64,000 bases of DNA from Sabellastarte sp. h YS-2021 (Eukaryota > Annelida > Polychaeta > Sabellida > Sabellidae), in contig OZ024929.1 of assembly GCA_964017235.1 (NCBI GenBank), positions 63,707,603 to 63,771,602 on the forward strand. Reading direction: 5' to 3'. The notes beneath the pieces are model-generated. The model did not search any database. It was not told the DNA's origin and saw only the letters and a program-made list of their open reading frames with translations. A program made the translations under genes and the position numbers. The first letter of the stretch is position 1. Every line of letters starts with the position of its first letter. Below, piece by piece: positions 45,241 to 57,334 of the stretch.

Positions 45241-46255
45241 AAACTTTTAAAAAAAATGTTAAAATATTTGGAACTTTAGAAGATACAATTCTATTAATTT
45301 TAAAAAATGAAGTCAAACCACTTTGGACTAATATTATCTTTCTCAAACTTAACTTTTGCATCTAGAAAACAAATGGACAATAGTATCTGTTTGACTTTCA
45401 CTGAATCTGATATCCTTAGTTTTACTAAATATTCCATAGTACCAAGAAATCTATTTAGTAATCTGTACTAGAACCATCGAAATTCATTACCATCAATTGT
45501 TTTCTAGCATATTCTGTTGCAGCTTGCCAAACATCTGGTGTAATATCAATTCCTAGGTAAAATAATTCTAATTTCTCAGACGACTTTATTCTTGGTCTCG
45601 GGTTTTGTTTGCAATTACTGAGAACAGAGTAGAAATATTTACATCAATTTTGAGCCTTTGGAGAATGCCAAATATAAGGGGAGTGGTGCATTTCACTTTT
45701 TGGGGGGTCCATAGCATTCAGAAAGTTTTCAAGACATCCTATAGTAGTAGTATTAAGGGGGTGTAGTATTCCTAGTCTATAGCGTCTATAGTACACCTAT
45801 AGTAGTACTATAGACCCTATAGTATTCCAGGAAATTAATAGTTAAATTGTATTTTGATTTATTATCTTTACAGTCCATAATAGTTCCACTGGCCTTTATT
45901 ATGTCTGCAAGAAAAATAATTCCTTTTGATATCCAATTGGAAAAGCATAGGTAATCCTTAGAAAAAAATGGATTTTCTGCATTTCCTGGAATTTTTCAAA
46001 GATACCCAACAATTGTATCTAAGGGGCATTATTGTCATTGAACAATTGTCAAATCCAAGATAGCTTTGGAGAAATAATGTAGGTTTTTATGTTTACCATT
46101 GTCAAGCCACCATCATTGTAAATGCAACAAATTTGCTGCTGATTATTTTTATCCGGCTTATTATATCCCAAAGAAAAGAGTAGAAGAAACTTGTGAGTTC
46201 TTGAGTAAATAATCACTTGGAGTTTTAAATTCAATACATTATAGAAAATCATACA
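45241..46255 (-). mobile_element. L1/Tx1-like LINE relic C (C-terminal fragment)
   Basis: On the minus strand the frame at 46,252-46,049 reads 'NKPDKNNQQQICCIYNDGGL', then 'TMVNIKTYII...LSW', the block that follows the RT in relics A and B ('GGL.M.....F...LK..W'). Near 45,480-45,420 'YRLLNRFLGTMEYLVKLRIS' matches relic A's 'NRILGTRGYLTKLKI'. No RT or endonuclease is left. A 'ctatagta'-rich repeat interrupts it at 45,735-45,830. Confidence 0.75.
45735..45830. repeat. Palindromic CTATAGTA-rich repeat
   Basis: Repeated 'ctatag' and 'tatagtac' motifs are present, several self-complementary ('tagtacacctatagtagta'). The region could form small hairpins and sits inside LINE relic C. Confidence 0.75.
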
Positions 46256-49200
46256 AATACATAAATATGTTCAGTCAATTTGCTCACTATCTTACTATGT
46301 TCAATTTTACACTTCATCTTCTTCACTTAAGTGGTACTTAAATATATCATTTGTCTATTAGAAAATGAAAGACATTTATAAACATGAAATGATAACTGAA
46401 ATCACTTGAGTCACACAGAGCTCGACACTGTTTGTATGTGCAGATATTTTTAGACATGACGTGGAAGAAGCTTTCTCTGATGAAACACACGGTAATTTGG
46501 TTATAGTTATTTTCTACAAACTCAGATAAGAAGATCTCAATGACAATAGGTTGCGATTGAGTCATCATCGAGCGGCGCCTATCAATTTACAGTATCTTAC
46601 AAAGGACTTGGTACTCAAGTATTTCAGCTGACACCATAACAAGCAACTTCAATCAACGAGACGTGACAGACTATCTTGAGCAAACACGCCTGCCCTAATT
46701 GAGACCAGGACTTGTTACCGAGGGATCACCATAGCCTGTTTTTCAATTATCCTTTCTCATTACAACAAAATTGGATTTTGCGGAAAAGGGGGCACTAACT
46801 AATGTTTCGTAAGCGGCCTTTAAAAACTACATGAGATGTAGCTGGTTGCTTATATAGGAATCTTATTTGACAGGAAGAAACCATCTAATTACTGGATAGG
46901 CCGCCTAAAGCTCACTATTTTCACATAGATTTTAGAGTATACAGATTTCTTAATTACTTTGTGTCCCGTTTCATGCAAAAGCCACTAAGAATATATATGT
47001 CAGGGCCAAGTCAGTATTACCCATAGTAACAAGCTAACATTATTGCAGCATGCATGCAGCACAGCAGAAAGCAATAACAATATAGCACAGACATAATTAC
47101 TCTCAACGAAATGCAACCATGGAGGTTGGGCTTTGTTGAAATGTACACAATAAAATCAAATACTTAGTCTTATACAAATATTAAAAATCTGTTCCATTGA
47201 ATAAATTGGTAGTCTGTTACTTAATGACCTGATAACTTACCCGCAATGCCTGAAATACAGTTTCGATTATTATGTGTAATGAATGAACATATGTGAATTA
47301 AGAAGTTACAAATTACGAGTTTTTACTTACCACATATAATTGTTTTAACGTTTTTTCTTCCTTTTACTAACTAGCCAAACATCATTCAGGTTTTACTTTA
47401 TGACACCAAATGAATTTGACTTTAATTTTGAAAAATGCATAATAAGTTATGATGTAGAAATAAGGACCAGCCTTCATATCACACACGTAATATTTCTGTG
47501 TCAAAAGCTTGGGTTTGGTTTTGAAAATTACAACACTATGTAGAATAGAGTCAATAAACATAATAAAATCTGTCGAAATAGCTTTAATACCTGAACGCAG
47601 AGTGGTGTGGTATTATAATGTTCTTCAAAATAACATCACAATACAAAACAATTGTGTGCACAGACAATGCTGAAAAGCAAGTCCTCACATAATTCCACAG
47701 ATTGACTGAAAGTTTCATTTCTGTAAAATAATTTTTAATAGAAATAAATTTTAATTTACTTTGAAACATTGTTATACATTATTTATTATACAGTGAGGAA
47801 TCAACTGCATAGTTCAATATATATGTTGCCTGTAAGTACTTTATTGGTCGAGTGGGATGTAAAACCTCAATATTGACTGTATCTTGGAAACCTTGAGGTG
47901 TAGGAAGTTAATACTTGATGGGGGGCATTGTTGAGAAGGCCAGGGGACTAGCTGGGCACAGGCACAATGTCATAGTGTAACCTTGAGTTTTCCTTTAACC
48001 TTGTCAAAGTGACCTCGACCTTTAAAACCTTGTCTGGGATATATCTCGGAAAGTGTAAGATATTGAAACTTGATACTTGGCAGGGGTATTGGTAGGTATA
48101 TTAGTTTAAAATTAATTTCGTGATCTTTATATTAAACTTTCTTATTTTGATACTCTATCTTTGCATACATTTTCTCTTTCCTAAGTCTTATTCATCTTGT
48201 ATCTTAACATAACTTACATTGTTTGTTCTGAAAAACTCCTTATCTTTATACTTTTTTACCTATTCTTTATATCATGGTATCCAACATCATTTTCCCAGAC
48301 TGTGAGGTACTAGCATCTCTAATGCTATTTTTTTTACTGCAGTGGTCATTATTTTTTTTCTATCAGTAAAATTTTATTTTTTTTATTTATCTTTTTAGGC
48401 ATCAACAGACATATCCACACAGGGAGTGTGGTAAATTCTCATACATCACAATTATATACTTCATTATAGCATTGTGTTGATGCATACAGATGTGGTACAT
48501 AGCATTCTCTTGATAAAAAATGCAAACCTTTTTAAACCTCTTGTCTCAACATCTCCATACATCTTTTCCTGGTCATTCATGGATATAACATTTTTACCAT
48601 TGCCTGATTTCATACATACGACCCTTGCAGTATGAATGAATTATAAAAACTTCTTATTATCAGAACAGAAAAAGTTAGCCCAAGGTTCAACAGTTAATAG
48701 TACATTGTATTACTTTTTATGAACAAAACACTATTCATTGCTAGCTCCAGTTTACTATTAAGCACTGACAGAGACAATTTATAAACCTGCTGGTCAAAAC
48801 ACACGGTAAAAGTCTCAGTGTATTAGCCTCTTTTATTGGGCTACACTGCTGTCAATATTGAAAGTAAGCAGTCTGAAATGACCACACTCTGATTCAGTAC
48901 CAGAATAAAGAGTTTAATATAACTATAGGCATCCGATCGCAATGTTCATGTAAATTACCAATTGAAAGATTATAATTGAAGGTTTCATTGAAAGTTTTGC
49001 AACCCAAACAAAAAGAAAACAAGAATTCAGTAGAATTGTACTGTGCCACCAGCTTTGGTTAAAGACTGAAGCAGATGAAATTCGAAAGGACTAAAATTAT
49101 GCTGACTGACTGGCAGATCCAGACCATCCTTTAGAAGGACTGAGCCATGGTGAAGCCCCACCTTGTTGAAAATATAACCTAGATCTGGTGTACAGGCTAT

Positions 49201-49480
49201 GACAAATGCACAGAGGGAAACACACAAAGTTATCACTTACCAAGTTTTCACTAGTAAAAAGTATAACTTTGGTAATCTACTGTTAAACTGCTAGTCATAT
49301 GCCTACGCAAGTTAATGAGTGAGCAAGATGGGTCCTGTATGACTCTTCTCTTCATGGAGGAGAAAAGGAATTACTTATAATTGTCTGCCATTTTGTGGGA
49401 CAGCAAACGAGGAAGACCATTGTCTAATCATGTGGAGTGTAAGGTAAGACTTTTTATATCAACACCCTGGAAACAGAAAA
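46256..49480. other. No gene recognised
   Basis: AT-rich. A dispersed-repeat-like passage at about 47,870-48,110 has several 'accttga' and 'gatattgaaacttga' motifs. Minus-strand frames at 46,347-46,568 and 49,027-49,236 contain plausible residues but no family motif. Confidence 0.35.
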
Positions 49481-51265
49481 AAATGTTGCCATGGAGACAC
49501 TTGTTGCCAGATATTGCTGAAAAGGTAACCAGCTCAAATCCATGCAGGGGTTTGGAATACAAAGAACCAACAAAAATATTTATTTATAAGGCCAAGGAAC
49601 AGAAACAAATGTTGCCATGAAGAAAATCGGCTCCAGTCAGTGCAGTGGTATGGAATCCAAAGAACCCATAAAAATATTTATAAGTCCAAGAAACAGAAAA
49701 GAAGTGTTGTCATGGCAACACTTGTTACCAGGTGTTGCCAAAAAACTAATCATCTCCAATCTGTGCAGGGTATGGAAAGCAAAGAACCCATAAAAATATT
49801 TATTTATAAGGCCAAGGAACAGAAACAAATGTTGCCATGAAGCAAATCGGCTCCAGTCAGTGCAGTGGTATGGAATCCAAAGAACCCATAAAAATATTTA
49901 TAAGTCCAAGAAACAGAAAAAGTGTTGCTATGGCAATACTTGTTGCCATGTATCATTGAAAAGCTTATCAGCACCAATCCATGCAGGGGTTTGCCATGGC
50001 AACAAGTGTTGCCAAAAACTAATCAGCTCCAATCTGTACAGACGTATTGAAAGCAAAAAACCAATAAAAATATTTATATATCCAAGAAACAGAGAAAAGT
50101 GTTGCCATGGCAACACTTGTTGACATATAGTGCCGAAAAGCTAATCTGCTCCAGTCCATGCAGTGGTATAGAATGCAAAGAACCTATAAAAATATTTATA
50201 AGTCCAAGAACAAGAAAAAGTGTTGCCATGGCAGGGATTTGCAATGCAAAGAAACTCAAAAAAGATTTTTAAGCCCAAGCAACAAAAAAAGTATTGCCAT
50301 GGCAATACTTGTTACCGGTTATTGCTGAAAAGCGAATCAGCCTCAGTTCCCTTTGCAATGAACATATCCTGACAATTTAAAATAAGAAATGTTTGTGTGT
50401 CAATGACAGACTGTTAATCCCTCTATTAACTGCCTTATATTGTCCAAGGTGTTTGGCAATATTTCGAAAATAAATTGATTTTTCTCATCAGAGGCTGAAG
50501 GTCCATCCCACTTTCGCCCTAAGGAGCAAATTACCTATCCGCCTTGATCCTCTATATGAACACTACAGCAGTGTCCAGAAATTCTAGGCTGACAAGGCTA
50601 CTCCAGTCTCCGGGCATTTCACACAGAAAAATCATTCTGTGAAACACATGGAATTCAGTATCTTGCATTGGATGGGGGATCCAACAAGCCCAAATGCAAC
50701 CACCAGGCGCAGACGCCAAGAACTATATTATATTTGGGCATTCCCTACACTCCACCCAGCAGGCATCAACATGTTTGTATGAGGTTATTGCCCTCTCACT
50801 GCACCCCTTACCCAGGTGCACCCTCTCCCCTTATATCCTGACAATTTGTTTAATATATGTGCACAGGTTTTGGATGTAAAGTATCCATAAATCACAAGTT
50901 CAAAAACATTACAGAAAAAGTGTAGCCATAGCAACAGTTGTTACCAAAAAGTTGCCAAAAGTCTTAATCATTACTCTTCTAGTTCCCCTTGCAAGAAATT
51001 TATCCTGAAAATATTGGTTAAAACCTTTGCATGCTTTTTGTTTATAATGAATTAAATGTGAAAAACAGCAGGAAAAGTGTTGTTATGGCAAGAGCTGTTG
51101 GCAAATGTTGCCTAAAAGCAAATCACAAAGTTCGTCTTACAAGAAAAATATTCTTATACTTTAGAATAAGGTCAAATGCCCACAAAATTACAAGACAAAG
51201 AAACAGGAAAAGTGTTGCAATGGCAATACTTGTTGCCACATATTGCCAAGAAAGCAGTCACACAC
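49480..51265 (+). repeat. Tandem array built around GTTGCCATGGCAAC (RFX X-box-like) palindromes
   Basis: Units of about 100-115 bp repeat from 49,480 to 50,340 and, more diverged, at 50,900-51,265. Each holds 'cagaaa..agt', a core related to 'gttgccatggcaac', then 'acttgttgcca.atattgc' and 'ccataaaaatatttataa'. A 220-bp two-unit block is duplicated nearly exactly (49,591 onward and 49,811 onward). The core is perfect at 50,101-50,114. Near-perfect cores lie at 49,706, 49,924, 49,990, 50,222, 50,293, 50,922, 51,079 and 51,214, with half-sites at 49,485, 49,611 and 49,831. The core fits the RFX consensus GTNRCC(N0-3)RGYAAC. Confidence 0.85.
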
Positions 51266-51519
51266 AAGCTAAATGAGCAGCAATGAAGGGTGATTCATAG
51301 TGAAGGGCAAAATAATATCCATGCCCAATATAATGGATATAATAGTTGAAATAAGTTGTAACCTTAAACTCATTTCTTCAACTATTAGGTCTTTATGGTA
51401 ACATCACAATAACGATCATGTTTTGGTCTAGATATGTGTACATGTTTAATTTAAATTAAAACTCTAAACTACCACTTTATTATTGTCCAAATATCGTAAC
51501 ATTTGTCCGAATCAAAATC

Positions 51520-52345
51520 ATGGACGACTTTCTATTGGAAGCAGATAATCAAAAAGTGATACTTGCTGGCACAGGAAGACAGCGCTCCAAAGTCATTATT
51601 GACTCATTAAATGTGGTTGGTATTGACATAAAGGCAAGCACAAGTGTCAGAAACCTTGGGGTAATCATTGACCAAGACCTATAACTTAAGAAACAAGTAA
51701 ATGCCATATGCAGATCCTGTTATGGTCACCTAAGGTCCATCAGTCAAATAAGACCTTACCTGACAACGTCTGCTGCACACACAATAGTACAGTCACTCAT
51801 ATCTTCCAGATTGGACTATTGTAACTCTCTCCTAGTTGAACTCCCACAATATCTTATCCAAAAGTTGCAGAAAGTACAAAATTGGGCTGCCAGGATAGTT
51901 TTGAATGTCAAGAAACATGATTCTTTATCAGTTCACCTGCATCAGCTCCACTGGTTGACTGTTAGGTTTAGGATCAAATTTAAAATAAATATACTAGTAT
52001 ATAAGAGTTTGAATCGACAGGCACCATCATATTAGACATCTAATGCTTAACTACGAGCAACATCAACACACCACAAGATTGGCAAGAAAATCATACATCC
52101 TACAAGAAAAAAGATCAGAACTCATCTGTATGGGTGACCGTGCCTTCAGTGTTGTGGCACCAAAGTATTGGAATGAACTGTCAGATGATATCAGGAACAT
52201 TGAACTTCCATTGGACATCTTGAAAAAGAAACTAAAAACTCACTATTTTAAAATACCATATTGTAGAGAAAAAGCGCAATGATTGTTTATTCTTAAATAG
52301 AATTGTGCTATATAAATATGTCATGTTATGTTGTTATGTTATGTT
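51520..52345 (+). mobile_element. CR1/L2-like LINE, 3' end fragment
   Basis: This is the C-terminal half of a non-LTR retrotransposon ORF2, after the catalytic RT motifs. 'SVRNLGVIIDQDL' (51,650, then a stop) is followed by the frame at 51,811-52,035 ('MDYCNSLLVELP', 'KLQKVQNWAARIV', 'LHQLHWLTV') and the frame at 52,043-52,282 ('YWNELSDDIRNIELPLDILK'). The order 'LDYCNSLL', 'QNWAARIV', 'LHWL', 'WNELP' is typical of CR1/L2/Rex1-type elements. The 3' end has a 'tatgttatgttgttatgtta' short-repeat tail. 5'-truncated and broken by stops. Confidence 0.87.
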
Positions 52346-52559
52346 CAATGTTTAGTTATATCCAAAATTTAAATACGCTTAAAATCTAATGCACATAATT
52401 TAAAGTATCATCCAAAATTTTAAAAGAAAAGTAATTATAATTATACCATTACTGAGAATGGCATAGTGACTAAATGTAGTCGAAGGGCATTTCTGTAACA
52501 TCAGTTACATGTACCTGCAAAATATAGATCAAATATATCATGCTATTTTGGTACACTTT

Positions 52560-53925
52560 ATGGAAACATAGAGAAACTTGAGCCCAGTAAAATTCTTTAC
52601 CATAAGTTCACCTTAAAATAGGGCTCACCTTCAGAACAAGGTACATCAACATACCAAATTTAAATTAAATCTGTCATGCAGCTTTGAGATACTCTCAAGA
52701 CATTCAATATTAAATTCAATATAGTTATGTTATCATTAGGAGTTTAAGGCCACCTTAAAATAGGCCACACCTAGAACACCAGTTACACCCACATACCAAA
52801 TTTGATTTGAATCTGTGAAGCCATTTTTAAGCTTTTGCCCACAAATTGCAACAGTTAAATTCAATATAAATGTTATTTGTATAATTTTAAGATTATCTTA
52901 AAATAGGGTACATATCGATGACCGGCAACATCCACATGCCAAATTTGAATTTCATACTACAAGAAATTTTTTACATATTTTCCAGAAATAAAGTGTGACG
53001 ACGATACTGATCATATAGGTGACACATCATAACTGAGTGACACCAAATTGTTACAACCTTAAACTCATAAGTTTCTAAAATATCAGCAATTTATTGTAAC
53101 CTTACCAAAGGGTCTTTTTTTACCTTGAGGAACAGCTACATTCACATGCCAAATTTGAATTTAATCCATCATGCCATTTTTGTGATTATGTCTGGAAAGG
53201 AAGTTTTACGATGACACTGACCATGTATGTCCACCATCATAGGTGTTAGTGATACAAACTAATGGAACCTTAAACTCATAAGTTTATAAAATATCAGCAA
53301 TTTACTATAACCTTACAGTAGAGACCTTTTCTGGTGTAAGATATATGTACATGATGAATATCAATGAGAAAAAGTCTAAATTATCATACAAAATATCTTC
53401 CAAATATCAAAAAAATTTTCCAACCTTAAATTCAAAGTTAGCTTGCATCTGTGAGGGAGTTTTAGGTAATCTTTTTCTGAAGGTTTTATTCAAGGTTTGT
53501 TACATCCAAAACTGATACATGACTAGAATTGCACAATATTTAAAATACTGTTCAAAAAATCCTAAAAGCGAATATAATTGTGTTATTACTAGGAGTTTAA
53601 GGCCACCTTATTGTATGGCACTTACCTATGGCCAGTTACATATACATGCACTAATTGAATGAAATCTCTGAAGTTGTTTTTAGTAAAAAATGTAAACACC
53701 ACATAAGTTGTTTATACGTGAGTGATTAAGGTCATATTAAAATATAGCACACCTTAAAAAAAGTTACAACCACACGCCAAATTTTAATTGAATCCATCAA
53801 GCCATTTTTGAGATACTGTCCGGAAACAAAAAACTTAAACTCAATATAAGTATGCTACTACTGGGAGTTTAAGGTCACCTTACAATAGGGCACACCTTGA
53901 GGACTGGTATACATATACGAAGTTT
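52560..53925 (+). repeat. Diverged tandem array, unit about 140 bp
   Basis: A sequence like 'aggagtttaaggccacctta' plus 'aaatagggcacacct', then 'caccagttacacccacat', 'gccaaatttgaattgaatc' and 'gagatactgtccg' recurs. Anchor sites 'acctta.aatagg' lie at about 52,611, 52,751, 52,897, 53,604, 53,731 and 53,877, spacing 127-146 bp where adjacent. The middle units (53,050-53,550) are more degenerate. No coding potential. Confidence 0.75.
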
Positions 53926-55125
53926 TAAAGGAATTTTTTTTCATGTACTGTTTTTTTAAGTTTCCTTCTTCTTCACACACAACTAAAATATAATGCCCGG
54001 TTATTGTAACAATGAAGTTAATTGGCCAAAAATGTTCATCTGGTTTGTTGTAGCATAGGATGACCAATGCCCAACTTTGGTTTTGGTACAAAGTTTTTGT
54101 TCTTTTCCATGTTTGTATTAGTCATCTTGGTGTGTATTACAATGACCAAACATGTAGCAATCATGTTGGGACAATAGGCTAAGTCATGGGATATTTCAAC
54201 AACCAATTGTCTGTTGGAGAGAAATCGCTTCAAAGATGATAAATCACTTTATGAGTTCTTCAACCACACACCCAGCTGAGAAATCTGAGCAACAGGTGAT
54301 ATCTGTACAATATTTCTAGAAACAGTCCAAAAACTTTGGGGAGCTGAACATTAAAATAATCAGGTCAAAGACTTTTGACTTTTAGAGAGACTCATGTCAG
54401 AGCAGCATAAGCAGCAGCAGTCCTACCTATCCACCTCATATAACATTGCACTATCAGTGAACAGGTCAGAACCGCAACAGTCCTATTGTCAATTCTCAGC
54501 TATTTTATAAAGAGTGCTGTCTATCAAGAAGCCAGAAGAATGCCAGACTGTCTAAGCATCAGCCGTATCAAATATTATACCAGCAACCACATGCATAAGT
54601 ACAACAGCAGTATCAGAAACCACCTTGAATCATCTCAATAGCCACCTGGAGCAGCTAAATCAGAAATGCAACCAAAGCAATCAGTGACACCAACAAAACA
54701 AAAGCAGTCAGTATACAACAAGTAATTGCCCTGCATGACAAGGGGACACTGGCCTGCCTGGTTGGAGGGACAGACTATGGGAACCTTAAAACACCACAGC
54801 CTCTCACCTACCCAGAAGATAGCCAACTAACTATAACAATAACAGCAACAGGTACAGCCATATATCTGCCAGGTTGCCCACACCACCTGAGACCTCGAGC
54901 AGACACACCTCCACCAATTCAACCCCACTTTCCTAAGTTGCACCTGCTTTCTCCCCAGTTGTCCTGTGGACTTAAACAATATTGGGCCCATCTAAGGACC
55001 ACCTATATCCTAGAACTTTCTGTTGAAGTTAGTATTAAAAATGGAAAAAGTCTCTTCATAACAACACACCTATTTGCCCCAACAAGTACTTTACCTCACA
55101 CAATGCAAAGAATTCATACTACTTC
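53926..55125. other. No gene recognised; CAG/CAR-rich stretch
   Basis: From about 54,380 to 54,930 the plus strand is rich in 'cag', 'caac' and 'agca' and contains Gln/Ser/Thr-rich broken frames. It may be a decayed exon or transposon ORF but matches nothing I know. Confidence 0.35.
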
Positions 55126-55209
55126 CACCAAAAAGGGCTTGAACCCTAAACTCCCAAAATTTTAAAGTTAAGTTAAAGCCTTGAGCCTAAAACACCCAAT
55201 ATTTTAAAA

Positions 55210-55440
55210 TTAAATTTGAAGGGTTACAACCCTAAACTCTATACCCCCAAAACCCACAAAATTCTGGTATCCTGGTATGTCATTGTGCATTAAGTCCGTC
55301 AGGAGGTTGCTGTAGCATCTTTTTTCTGAAGAATCTTCTCCTTGGGGGCTGGCTGGGCCTGCGGCTGTGGTGCTGGCTGTAGGGCAGGTGGTTGTCCTGT
55401 TTTCAGATGTGTCCCTTTTTCTCTGCAAATCATGATGCAA
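55210..55440 (-). pseudogene. Harbinger transposase N-terminal fragment, relic D
   Basis: The minus frame reads 'RDTSENRTTTCPTAS', then 'RCYSNLLTDLMHNDIPGYQN', 'FVGF'. The last part matches relic C near 57,510-57,560 ('YRNLLTDLIQTDFPSYLNFV') and the N-terminal region of Harbinger nucleases. Nothing of the catalytic domain is present on this strand. A Harbinger-end repeat lies upstream at 55,646, in the correct orientation. A terminal fragment of the same family as C. Confidence 0.65.
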
Positions 55441-55514
55441 ATCAACAAATCATCCCAACCCCAAGTCAGGACCGGATCTTGATCTAGACAAGCCAGGAAG
55501 TACTACGTCCTGTC

Positions 55515-55538
55515 GGGGGGGGGGGGGGGGGGGGGGGG
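55515..55538 (+). repeat. Poly-G tract, 24 bases
   Basis: An uninterrupted G run sits within the Harbinger-end repeat at its inner edge. It is a candidate G-quadruplex and a likely length-error site in sequencing. Confidence 0.9.
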
Positions 55539-55539
55539 T

Positions 55540-55646
55540 TGGAACTGACCCAAAATTTTCGTGAACTTTTTTCTGGATTTACATCCCCGATCCCCAACTT
55601 TTGTAACCATCCCTAGAGTCAGACAGTTGGTTGAAGTGGAACACCC
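55540..55646 (-). repeat. Harbinger-end-like dispersed repeat, copy 3 (inverted)
   Basis: On the minus strand it starts 'gggtgttccacttcaaccaa' and runs through 'gttggggatcggggatgtaa' to 'gaaaattttgggtcagttcc'. It lies about 100 bp upstream of relic D in the same orientation. Confidence 0.75.
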
Positions 55647-55740
55647 ATAAGTTAAAAGGCTTAAAACCCAAAGCCCACAAGATTTTAAGATTAAATTTGA
55701 AAGGTTAGAAACCTAAATGCGCAAATACTTTGGAACCATG

Positions 55741-56928
55741 ATAACCTTTTGGGTGTTTTGAGGTGTGTGTATATATGAGAACTGTTTTAAGTGGAGGTAG
55801 TTTGTACATGGTGGTGTTTTTTCACAATTCCGTGAACAAGTATAGCAAAAAATAATGCTTTTGAAATAATGGGGTGGCCACAAAAAGGGTCAATAGTTTT
55901 AAGTTCAGAAACAAAGGCCAGCAATACTATGGTGTGGAAGAAACATGTATGCCATCAGAAGACACCTTATTTCTCTTTCCAGTCATCTGATACACTCTAT
56001 ATATCATTTTTTTTGTGATATTGGACCACCCCTCCCTAAAGTCAAAAGCCAATCTGCTGGTTGAGTCTCCCGTGGCCAGAAACCTTGGTACTTTTTCCTG
56101 GTCCTCTGCATCCTACATCAAAAGACTTGGCGATATTCTGAAAGAGTTCAAGGTCCATGTGGGTATAGTTGGGGAAACCCTATCATTGACAGTCTGGTAG
56201 TAAGGCTGAGCAGTGACCAGGTGTGTCTTTTACTTGAATCCAGGTCCTTTCAAACACCTCTGAACTCCTGTTTTTGCAGATGGGTATGTTGGCCCTGTCC
56301 ATCCCCTGCCAGTGGATCAGCTGATCAAAGAAAGTGTGGATCTTGACACAGTAGAATTTGTCCTTGATAGTGAACAGCTATGTTAAACTTCACGCTCATA
56401 TTCACTGTGTGTACTGTGCTGTGTTTCCAATGCCACCGCAACAATAACAAAGGTGTGTTATGAATTTTTACGTCATGAATCATCAGCTGTAGAAAAACAA
56501 CAATGTCTGCTCCTGAGCTTGACTTCGCGTTTTTTTCAGAGTGATTTATAACCCTCACATCACATATTTCATGAAACAAACCACAATTTTATTCCAAGAT
56601 GTGTTCATGTATACAATGAACTATATTCGCAGTTTTTTATCAAAATCATGACCTTACTTCTTTCGTAGTTTCATATTACCTTAGAATTTAAGTAAAACGT
56701 GTAAAATGAACATTTTAAATTTTAACTCTACAATATTCACATGCTGCTGAGATATTGTCTTGCACTGACGTTTTCACGTTTCTGGATTAAAATTAAAGTT
56801 ACATAGACTTCACTATTTGAATATCAAATTTGTAAACTGATTTTCATGCGTATTTTGAGCTCGGCTGAGATTGCATAGATATTACTTCTTTTTACATTTT
56901 TGGTGGAACAAAAGCCTGCAAAAGTAAT
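55741..56928. other. No gene seen
   Basis: Frames at 56,015-56,200 and 56,325-56,579 are not recognised. The DNA lies between two Harbinger fragments of opposite orientation. Confidence 0.35.
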
Positions 56929-57065
56929 GGGGTGTTCCAGTGGAGCAGATCCTACAACTGAGTCTATGACTCTAGGGTAGGTTTAAAAAGTCGGAGATCA
57001 GGGACCAAAATCCAGAAGAAAGTGTACGAAAATTTTGGGTCAGTTACATATCGCTGACAGAATGT
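56929..57065 (+). repeat. Harbinger-end-like dispersed repeat, copy 4
   Basis: It starts 'ggggtgttccagtggagcag' and contains 'aaaaagtcggagatcaggga' and 'gaaaattttgggtcagtt', matching copies 1 and 3. Relic C follows about 270 bp downstream on the same strand. Confidence 0.78.
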
Positions 57066-57334
57066 AATACACCCCAACCGACAAGCTGTATCAGGTCACG
57101 ACAAGCCATAGTGACAAACCGACAAAACTGGACCAGTATCCAACTCCACCCCGAATTTACTGATTAATTTCTGATGTCAAAGTCAGAATCACACAAATAT
57201 TTTATAAAACCCTTTCTGGCTGCTGTAACTCGTCATTTATCACTGCAAATATGCCAGCTACATACCAGAGAGACTTTCTACAGAAGCTTTGGGCCCTGTT
57301 GTTTTTATTGTGTTAAATATTTTCATTCTCACTC

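Larger units (their letters stand above)
55127..55735. repeat. Repeated 'aaattaaatttgaagggtta' motif blocks
   Basis: Three related blocks lie at about 55,127-55,165, 55,165-55,250 and 55,647-55,735, with 'aaaattaaatttgaa.ggtta' and 'aaccctaaa' or 'aacctaaa'. A similar pattern lies near 3,990-4,100, downstream of another Harbinger relic, suggesting transposon-associated sequence. Confidence 0.45.

Noticed and set aside
49480..51265. CRISPR-like array
   Set aside because: The sequence is eukaryotic. Units are 100-115 bp with no short repeat/unique spacer alternation, and the conserved core is a transcription-factor-like palindrome in diverged repeats.
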